A stretch of 64,000 bases of DNA from an uncultured bacterium. GTDB lineage: Bacteria; Cyanobacteriota; Vampirovibrionia; Gastranaerophilales; Gastranaerophilaceae. The DNA lies in contig CATLLJ010000001.1 in assembly GCA_950022495.1 (NCBI GenBank), positions 62,001 through 126,000 of the forward strand. Reading direction: 5' to 3'. Made by a program: the position numbers and the translations under genes. The first letter of the stretch is position 1. Every line of letters starts with the position of its first letter. Under the pieces are notes generated by a model, which was not told the DNA's origin, ran no database searches, and saw only the letters and a program-made list of their open reading frames with translations. This document shows positions 33,285 through 42,100 of the stretch, piece by piece.

Positions 33285-34694
33285 TTACCTTACCTTTCTA
33301 TAACCTTCTAATATCAGTGTGTACTTACCAACCCCCAAAATTTTAACCATCAATGTCCTTGCCGCTGTTATAACAGGTGTTATTGCTTGTGAACTAAGTA
33401 CGGTTGACGCTGTACGGGTAATTACCCTGCCCCCGCGATAATATCCCAAACCACCTGTTATATATGCAATATGCATTTGATTACCTACAGTAGTACCAGT
33501 TAGTAAATCTACATTAAGAATAACTTCATAGAGATTATTATCTTTGGGTAAATATTCACTTAAATCAAAAGTTTTATCTTGATAACTTGTAGTGTTTAAC
33601 GCAACATTTTCAGCAAGTCTATAGTTCGCTTTTGCTGTCCACTTACCGTCTAACTCGTTTGCATTCGCCGCTCTGAATACTCTACGTGGTGAAAAATCTT
33701 CAATCACTCCATCAGCATTGATATTTATCTCTGATGCGTAAAACGCAGTTGTTTGCTGCCATATACCATCCTGATTGATATATATCTTATTCAGATTTTT
33801 TACATATACACACCAAGAAGTGTTAATGTCTAAACTCAAAACCTGACTAAAGTTTTCAACTTCTCTTGTGTATTGATATTGACGTGTTCCGACTCCGTTT
33901 GAATTCGTATATAAACGGTCAACATATACTCTGTCAGCGGCTCCGCTGTTAATAGTAACAAGCTTTCCGATAGGGTTTGCAATAACATTGTTATAACTGC
34001 CGTCAGTATTAAACCCGTCAGGTCCTAAGCCCGCAAGAGATTTGTCATACCAACGCAAAAGACCAATATATCCCATACTGTCAAAAGTTTGAATAATACT
34101 ACCGTAAACTTGCGTTGTTGAACTCAATACCTTTAAAATAGGGAATGATTGTACACTAAAATCAACAGCGTGTGCTGATGTAACGTGTACACACTTATTA
34201 TTTGTCGGCTGATACCATTGATAACCGGTTGTATCAGCTGGTAAAGTATCCTGCGACCAGCTTGCAGCATTATATAATAGCGGTGTTTCTTTCCCTGCTG
34301 AATTCAACTCATAGGAAATATTGAACGCTACCAATCTTGCAACCTGCGTAGAAGATGTAGCCGGAGCTTGCTCGCTTATATCTCTTTGAAGCTCACACCA
34401 GTAGAATAATTCAGGTGTTTTATCTGTCGGGTCATACTGAATATCTACAATCTTGTACAAATTGTTATTAGCTTCACCCAGCAAATAATCACCAATTGAA
34501 TACGTTGGGGCTTCTGTTCCGTATGGAACAATACATCTTGACCCTGCGTAAACTGTTAATGTATCTTCAACAATATTTGCTTTAATCATCTGCGGAATTT
34601 TGGTAAAACAATTTGTAAGTTTGTTATGAAGTAATGTGTTTTCTAATTTTGTCTTCAAAACATTAGACAAAACAGGGGAATTGTAGGCTGGCAT
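33285..34694 (-). CDS. Tail fibre / receptor-binding protein 1
   Basis: This 469-residue protein is given from the ATG at 34694 (MPAYNSPVL). The frame is open to 34745, upstream of the stop of the tail anchor gene at 34697, and contains the G8 tract. A -1 shift in that tract would join the anchor to this protein (see findings). It is beta-rich with a paralogue downstream. There is a poly-G ribosome-like signal 12 bases ahead. Likely host recognition. Confidence 0.6.
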   Translation of the reverse strand: MPAYNSPVLSNVLKTKLENTLLHNKLTNCFTKIPQMIKANIVEDTLTVYAGSRCIVPYGTEAPTYSIGDYLLGEANNNLYKIVDIQYDPTDKTPELFYWCELQRDISEQAPATSSTQVARLVAFNISYELNSAGKETPLLYNAASWSQDTLPADTTGYQWYQPTNNKCVHVTSAHAVDFSVQSFPILKVLSSTTQVYGSIIQTFDSMGYIGLLRWYDKSLAGLGPDGFNTDGSYNNVIANPIGKLVTINSGAADRVYVDRLYTNSNGVGTRQYQYTREVENFSQVLSLDINTSWCVYVKNLNKIYINQDGIWQQTTAFYASEININADGVIEDFSPRRVFRAANANELDGKWTAKANYRLAENVALNTTSYQDKTFDLSEYLPKDNNLYEVILNVDLLTGTTVGNQMHIAYITGGLGYYRGGRVITRTASTVLSSQAITPVITAARTLMVKILGVGKYTLILEGYRKVR

Positions 34695-34696
34695 TG

Positions 34697-35815
34697 CTAT
34701 TCTACCCCCCCCGAAACCCTTACCAGATGGGCATTTTGGACACATTTAACTATTTCACCAACACCTGAAATATTCTGTCGTGTAACATACGGCATAACAG
34801 AAGTATCAACCCAGATATCATTTTCAACCCACGCAGACGGTTGATAATCTTGAATATACACAGTGTTAGCGTATGCCTTCATCTCACGGGTTTCGGGGTA
34901 GTAGAACACATTGTAATCACCGTCAGATAACTCGGAAATGTCAAGTGTAACATCTTCATTTACAATGAATGTTTGCCCGTCAGAAGTAGTGCAAACACAC
35001 GGTGCGTGCTGTGTTAGTATGTCGTTTTCTAACGAACATAAAGCGGCTTGCCCTTGCTCATTAACTAAGCCTGAATTAAAACAAAAGACAGGATATTGCA
35101 AACCTTTCAACTTTTGCGTTGCATAATCTGCCGCATTTTGTATGTTTGTAAGTGCATTATTTACTGTAGTTATTGCATCATTAGCTTTGTTTGTTGCTTC
35201 TTGAGCCTGTTCTTTCGCAATATTTGATTGCTCTTCGGCTTTGTTTGCAGATTGTTCGCATTCTTCCACAATTTCATCAAGCCTGTTTAATTGATTTACA
35301 GCTTCATTTACCTGTGTTAATTTTTTGTCGGTTTCGGATTCAAGATTTGAAATTTTTTCATCAGTATCATGTTTAAATTCATTTATCAGGTTATCCGTAG
35401 CCGTTTTAAAATCATCAATATTTTTGTTAACTTCTGATGAAAAGTTTGTTTTAAAAGTTTCAATGTTGTAATCCATTTCTTGTAAATTACACGAAACTTG
35501 GTCAAATGATTTTTCAATTGCTGAGCTTTGAAATCCTGGCGAAGTTGAATAACCTTTTGACTGATATTGTGAAGTTTTTCGACTGATTATAATTTTTTCT
35601 TCAGGAGTTGGAGCAGTTTTACAAATGACATTACCGCCCATTATTTCTATATTAACATCATAATCAGAACCAAGGTTAAGAGTTTTTATTTCTCCGTTTA
35701 TATTTTCAATTTGAATAATTAAATCAGTTTCTTTAAGAGTTTTCCATTCGTAAGCAAAATCTTTAGTTACACCATTGCCATCAAGTCGTAAAGGTTTATA
35801 ATCTTTCTCATTCAT
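34697..35815 (-). CDS. Tail fibre anchor protein, T7 gp17 N-terminal-like
   Basis: This is a 372-residue protein. I chose the ATG at 35815 (AAGGAG upstream); the frame extends to 35845. The N-terminal 120 residues (DYKPLRLDGNGVTKDFAYEW; DYDVNIEIMGGNVICKTAPTPEEKIIISRKT) match the Phage_T7_tail fibre attachment domain. Residues about 125-225 are a long trimeric coiled coil (heptads of N/D/A/E). The end is a small strand-rich domain. The last two Gly codons lie in a G8 run. Confidence 0.8.
   Translation of the reverse strand: MNEKDYKPLRLDGNGVTKDFAYEWKTLKETDLIIQIENINGEIKTLNLGSDYDVNIEIMGGNVICKTAPTPEEKIIISRKTSQYQSKGYSTSPGFQSSAIEKSFDQVSCNLQEMDYNIETFKTNFSSEVNKNIDDFKTATDNLINEFKHDTDEKISNLESETDKKLTQVNEAVNQLNRLDEIVEECEQSANKAEEQSNIAKEQAQEATNKANDAITTVNNALTNIQNAADYATQKLKGLQYPVFCFNSGLVNEQGQAALCSLENDILTQHAPCVCTTSDGQTFIVNEDVTLDISELSDGDYNVFYYPETREMKAYANTVYIQDYQPSAWVENDIWVDTSVMPYVTRQNISGVGEIVKCVQNAHLVRVSGGVE
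34705..34712 (-). promoter_or_regulatory. G8 homopolymer tract at the anchor-fibre overlap
   Basis: Eight C on the plus strand (G on the message) lie eight bases before the anchor stop. Runs of this length are rare in this AT-rich window. A one-base slip changes the frame into the downstream fibre reading frame. See findings. Confidence 0.6.
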
Positions 35816-35845
35816 AAATTTTTCTCCTTTTATAATCACAAACAC

Positions 35846-35874
35846 TTGACAAACAGAGAAAAATCGTAAATAAT
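35846..35874 (+). promoter_or_regulatory. Plus-strand sigma-70-like promoter
   Basis: TTGACA at 35846-35851, 17 bases, then AATAAT at 35869-35874. It is one of the best promoter matches in the window and points rightward, against all neighbouring genes. Confidence 0.65.
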
Positions 35875-35880
35875 GTGTAT

Positions 35881-35996
35881 ATAGGGGGAAGCCCCCGATA
35901 GCTTTAGACGGATATCGCGGACTTCACTTTGTACCCTATAACCAAATTAATAGAATTTGTAAAACCGTTATAATTACCGTTATAACGGTTTTTATT
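35881..35996 (+). ncRNA. Candidate antisense RNA opposite a hydrophobic ORF
   Basis: The predicted transcript starts near 35881 and ends at the terminator at 35961-35996, about 115 bases. It contains a GGGGG-AAG-CCCCC hairpin near its 5' end. It is antisense to the minus-strand 24-codon ORF at 35936-36010. This layout is that of type I antitoxin RNAs. No direct evidence of transcription. Confidence 0.4.
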
Positions 35997-36010
35997 ATTC
36001 CTTTGGTCAT
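35936..36010 (-). CDS. Candidate type I toxin, 24-residue hydrophobic peptide
   Basis: The ORF begins ATG ACC AAA GGA and ends TTA TAG (stop at 35936-35938). The peptide starts MTKGIIK and then consists almost only of V, I, T and L, ending LLIWL, i.e. one membrane span. A strong ribosome site (GAGGGGG) lies seven bases upstream. It is below the usual gene length cut-off. It is the size of type I toxins such as Fst/Ldr-type peptides, but I claim no sequence similarity to any. Confidence 0.45.
   Translation of the reverse strand: MTKGIIKTVITVIITVLQILLIWL
35961..35996 (+). terminator. Intrinsic terminator within the small ORF
   Basis: AAAACCGTTATAA / TTATAACGGTTTT with a six-base loop, then T-rich on the plus strand. 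It lies inside the minus-strand 24-codon ORF, so its arms also form part of that message. Confidence 0.75.
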
Positions 36011-36119
36011 GTCATCACCCCCTCTCTGACCGATTTCTTTGTATAATCGCGTGTGTCAGCGGGAGTTTAGGTACTACCCTACAGTCATCTTATTATAAAA
36101 TTCCTCTGCTGTCTATATC

Positions 36120-39100
36120 TTACTTACCTCTTTCAGGCGGTTTTCCTGTAGCTCCTACAGTTGCACGATACTTGCCGTAACCTGTCATACGCAACAAGCC
36201 TGTACCGATTTCACCTTGAGCAATATCACTGATACCGCCTGCGGCATTGTATAATCTTGTCGTGGCAACTCCGGTTGAGTAATCTCCGACACCTGCAATC
36301 ATTTCGATATAGTCTGAAAACTCCAGACTTTTACCCCTTAAAAGTTTTTGCATCGAACTTTCAAAATCCGAAATAAGCGGCAAAGTATCAGGGAAATATC
36401 TACCGCCGGTCATTTTTGCGGCAATAGCAGATGTTATTGCATTAGCTATTATTCCTAAGAAGCCATAAGCCTTAAGGTTTGAACAAATTATCGCAGTGAA
36501 AATATCTCCGCCGAAGTTTAATAACGCATCATCATCACCGCCCGCTAATCCCATAATCAAAGACGAAAGCGAAAGATTGGTTAAAAATGATGTAAATAAA
36601 ATCGGGTTGAATACTTTATATATTGCAATAGCTTTCAAAAATTCCTGCTTTGAAATATCTCCTTTTACGTAATTTGAAACCGCATCAATAAACTTTCTTT
36701 CGTATTGCAGGTTTGTGTTATTGAATGCAAAAACCATTCTTGTAAAAGCGTTTTGAGCCTGTTTTTTCTGCCACGCAGACGTTGCGGAGTTATGCCCTGA
36801 TTGTTGCGAACGCAGGGTATCTTCAACAAACTTTTCAAATGCCTGTTCTTTTGTCCTTCCATTTTTCATTAAGTAATCAACGTAAGGCTTTCCGCCAAAT
36901 ATAATAGCTAAAATATCGCCATATTTAGTATTTGATGTACACCAGTTTCTTAGACTTCTGAATTTGTCTGATTCATTGGTTAGTGTTGAAATAATCTCAT
37001 TCTGTGAATTTCCGGCAAGCCTTGCTTGAAGATATTCGCAATTATCGAACATGAAAGAAATTGTTTCTTTCGGATTAGCAAGAGCTTTTGTGAACTCCGT
37101 TGCCCAAAGATGGGTTGGCATATTTTCAGCATAGTTAATAACAGATGTCAGCTGTGAAAACATTACTTTCAGATTGCCGCCGATTTTGGACGTTATGTAA
37201 TTACTTGCAACGGTGTCTATGAGGTTTTTACCGACAGTTATACTTCTTGCATAATTTTCATAAGTAGATGTCGCCAGCTGGTTCAATAATACCTGATGAA
37301 TTTTTGTTCCGGACTTCTTACCGTAGCTTTCAATCAATGCAGCTTTCACATCAGGTGCTTGAAATATCCGGTTGTAGAAATTAACTTTTTCAGACATCAC
37401 AATGTAACGTGCTGTTTTGTTAATATGCGGCAAGATTATCGCAAGCGGAGATTGAGGGTCCATTTTTATGCGGCCACAATTTTTTCTCTGTTTAATAAAC
37501 GAAGGATTTGTTGAACGCAACATATTTTCGTGCATCATATCAAGGTCTGAACCGATACGCTCGGTTTTTGACGGGATATAATTATCCACACGCGGCAGAG
37601 ATAAACCAGTAGTTCTGATAAATACTTCGTTTGTATCTTCATACATACTGTCGCAAATATCTACCATAGCCCACGCAAATTGCTTGTCTTGGTCAGATAA
37701 TTTTGAGAACATATCATTGAGTCGTTGCTCTCCCTCAGGGTGATTTTCACCCACAAATTGAGTAATAAGACGTTTCTTAAGCTCCGGATTTAATGACCAT
37801 GCATACAATGTAATCAATTGTGCATGAGATATTTCAACATTTGTTTTAACAAATTTTTCTGTATCTTTGTTGAAGGTTATTTGTTTAAACGAATACACTT
37901 CATCTTCATATTCATTGAACAACTTAACAAGCGGTTGAATGTTGTCAAAATCAAGTGCTTTATCCCATAAGTTCTTAGCTTTATTAACTGCCCCGTCATT
38001 AGAACGTCTTAACTTGTAAATATCAAGAGCCTTGTTGTAAAACTCTAAACATTTTCTGTGTGCAAAAACTTCCACATCTGATTCAGTCTTCAGGAGCGAA
38101 TATTTTTTAGCAGTTTCACGGTTAAAGGTTGAAGTTAATAAACTTTCCCAGTTTGCTAATGTGCCTTCTGATGTTAACGGCAAATCCCCTGCAACAAATC
38201 TAGCAATAAATTTTGCAGACTCATTATTAGCATTTGCATTAATGATACTTACAAGGTCTGTTTGATAATCATAACGGGATAATGCTTTTTTTAATTCTTC
38301 ATCATTTTTCGCACGTCTGCCTTCGAACTTTAATTCAAGAATATCTTCAAGCAGTGTACGGGTTGCAGTCAAATTCAAATTGTTTACTTTGTTAGCTTTG
38401 TATTCCAAAAACTTAACTTTTAAACTCTTTTGAAAATCTGTAGGAGCATCAAGCCTGCTTGTAGGATTATCTTCAATCGATTCCCTTTCTTCTCCGAGAA
38501 CTGCATTATCTGCGTTGATTAAATTAAGATATTCTTTTTTTGCATCTTCTTGAGATAACCTGTTCATTTGTTGAAGGTCAGCAAAAACGGTATTGGTTTT
38601 CCAATCAAATTTGCCACGTTTCAATGCTCCGACTTTTATAAGCTTAGAATTTATTTTAACCTGTTTTTGAATTTCTTTATGCAGGATATGTTTTTGACGG
38701 TTTTCAAGCTGTTTGATTGCGTGAGCATTTATTGTGCGGATAATTTCTTTTGTTGCCTGTACATCTGTAGCATACTTTAATAGTGAATACAGCTTGTTAA
38801 CTTCCGATAATCTGATATGACGTTTTGTTTCAGGGTCATAAGCCTTCATCTCGTGCATTTTGTGAGATACAAAAGTTCTTAACTGTGATGTTAGAGAAAC
38901 GTTTCTAAGACCTTTTGAACGTTCATTAGATTTTTGCTCAATGAAGGTGTCTGAAATATCGCTTAACTTGTCGTGAATTTCCTGCATCGCTGCATCAGGC
39001 ATAGCAGGAATATTGTCAAAAATAGAAGTCAAAGCTTCAAATGCGGCATCTTTGTTCTCTCCGCGTAAAGACATAACTTTTCCTGCAAGATAATCAAACG

Positions 39101-42100
39101 TGCCGAAGAATTTACCAATTTTTTCTTCACCCTCAAATGTTTCTTGCGGTAAATAGTTATCTGATTGGAGAACATCAAAAGCCTGATAAGCAAGATTGTA
39201 ATCGCCATCAGTCTCCATATTGTCATAACTTACACCGGAATCAGCGTAAAACTCTCTCCAGCTTGCCTGCATTCCGTTACCACTTGAAAACGGGTCAGCC
39301 ATATTCTCAATTTTATCTTGAACTTTTTCCCAGTTTTTAGGATTTGCAATAAATTGACGTTTGTAACCTGTAGCTTTTTCTAAGATTTCAAACGTTGCAT
39401 TTCTGTATCTGCTTTGATATTCTTTGACAGCTTTAGGCACACGGCTTGTAGCTTTATCTGCAAGCCGTAAATATTCTTCAACCTGCTTTTGTTTTCGTGT
39501 ATCTTTCAGATTTCGTTCGATATTTGATTTGTAAATCTCGTCAATTTCTGCTAATTCTTTTTCCTGATTATTTCGGATTTCTAATATTTGAGCCTGAATA
39601 TTGTTGCAACGGTCAAATACAGCGGCTTGAATACGCTGGTTTTCTGTTGTAAGCAAACGGTCAAATAGGTTGTTGATTTCAGGAATTTCATTTTCATCAA
39701 AACCAAGACTTTTAATGCTGTCATACAAAGATAATAAAGCATTCTTAAAATCTTCAAACAATTTTTTTAGTCGATTTGTTTTAGCTGAACCAGTACGGAT
39801 GTATGCTTCAAATCCTCTGGCAAAACGTTCATGCTGTTCTGTTGTAAACGGCTCACCGTGATTTTTTACAAACTTTCTGATTTCTTTCAAATCTTCTTGC
39901 AGTTCTTCTGATTCGGCGGAATACTTAACAAGTTTTTCAAGCCACCAGTGGGCGAACTCGTGAACGATGGTACTTTCGTCCGCATCCTTGAACAGCTTAA
40001 TCAAATTTTCCGCAGGAATAAACGACCCCTTGACTTTAGTCAAACGGTCAGCTATCTCCTCGGCTTTTTCATTATCTATGAATAATTTATTTTGACGTTG
40101 TGCCTGATAATAAGTTTTCAGAACCTTGATAGCCTTGTCATCAAAAATAACATAACAACGACCGTCCTGTCTGCCGTCATAGGTTATGCCTTTGATGCCG
40201 TATTTATTTAGTAATAAACTTGCTTCTTTTGCAGAATTTTCATCACTTATTTTATTGCCATTATTTTCAGCTTGCCACTGTACATAATTACGCAAATTTG
40301 AATAAATTTGTTTTCCTGTTTGAGGTTCTGATTTTTCGCCAAAACCTGCAACCAGTTTCATATAGTTAAAACCTTCATTTCTGCATAATTCTTGCAATGC
40401 TTTAATTACTTTTTTAGATTGTTCTTTTATTTTTTTGTTTTCATCAAGCAACACATCACTTTCAGGAATATCAACTTCAAATAATTGACCTTTATTAACA
40501 CCTGTAATTTTGTTTTCATCAATATTATTTAATATTTTAAGCTGTCGAGGATATTCACTTAAAAATGCACGTGCCGCATTACCTATAAATCCTGTTTTGT
40601 CTTTGCTTTTTTCATAATCTGTTTTTAATTTGTTTAGTTCTTTAATAGCACTTTCTTTGCTTTTTAATGTAAGTGCTTCCATTACACTAGGATATAATAG
40701 GTTTAATTCTGTTTTCCCAATTGGCACATTATCATATTTAGCATTTTTCAATGATTTTGATAAAAGTTTTCTGTATTCTTCAGAAACATTTTTATTACCG
40801 GCAAAATACAAACCCCAGCCATGAGCTTGATGACCTTCACCAGTTCCGATACTATCAAGCGAAAACTCATCAAACCTGTGCGGTGTTCCATGATATACAG
40901 ATTGATAGTAGGCTTTACCATCTGCACTTTGAACACCTTTTAACATTTCTTCAATAGTAATTGTTTCAGGGTTGATATTTGTATCATTACCGTTTATACT
41001 ATTATTAGATGCAGGTTTCATTATGCTTCTCTGCTTATTAGCAGGTATGAGTGCGGAAGCCTGTATCTTTTTATCTATAATTACATCATAAATATTTCCG
41101 TCTAAAATATTGAACAAATTATTTTTTGTATTATTTTCAGCAATAATTCTAACCGTATAAATATCAGAATTGATTTTGACAGGTACATAAAATCTTAAAT
41201 AATTATCAATATCCGGTTTTGATGTTTTTTTGTGATTTGGTTCAATATCAATCAGCACAGAATTTTGAATTAAATCTGTAATATTATTGACTGCTGTATT
41301 ACGTTCGCCTTTATATTTTTTTTCAACTTTGCTGGAATTCGCAATATGATTAGGTATATAGATATCTGGTTTACCTATTCTTTTAGAACGTTTAACAAAA
41401 TTCAAAATAGTTTTTTTATCTTTTGGTTTAAGAGAGGTACCAATAAGGGTTTTAATGTAATTACTCAAATCTTTTCTTGTCAATTTTTTAGCATTAGAAA
41501 ATTTTGATGTCAGGTCAATAACATCAATTCTTTGTTTCGGATTTATACCGGAAATCATAGCCGCTTGATTATATCTTTGAGATTTAGGCTCTAAGCCTTC
41601 AAAGTATTTCAAATTTTCATCAACAGTGCCTGACTGTTCAACATTTATCGGATTGATATCAATTTCAACCGTTCTGCCGTTCACATCCTCTATTGTCAAT
41701 TTTTCATCATTGAGCATATTGAAAGCATCATCTTCACGCATTGAACCTGAATACTGTACAATAACATCAAGGTCAGAAGTTTCCTTGTTTGTTCCTGTGG
41801 AGTATGAACCGTAAATCCTTACATCTTCAAAATTAAACTCAGACTTATCAAGTCCGTTTTCTTCCAAAATATTTAAGATGTCAGATTTAATATTTTGAGT
41901 AATATTTTGAGCCGTATCGCCAAAATGTTTTTCAATATTGTTATTTGATTTTTGCAGATTATCAAGAGTTGCACGCACGACATCAGCAAACTGCTCATTA
42001 CCCTTTGCTTCGTAATCTGCTATTAAATCATTTACTTTTTCGGTATCTTCAAGCGATAATTCCTCACCACTTGCAATCTTGCCAAGAATATCCATTTCAG

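Larger units (their letters stand above)
35816..36119. other. Intergenic region with toxin-antitoxin-like elements
   Basis: This 304-base region between the giant internal protein and the tail anchor gene contains a promoter, an antisense RNA terminator and a small hydrophobic ORF; see the separate entries. The rest (36011-36119) is the leader of the small ORF. Confidence 0.6.

Noticed and set aside
30936..34745. Diversity-generating retroelement as in BPP-1
   Set aside because: Despite BPP-1-like head genes I found no reverse transcriptase ORF and no template/variable repeat pair next to the fibre genes.
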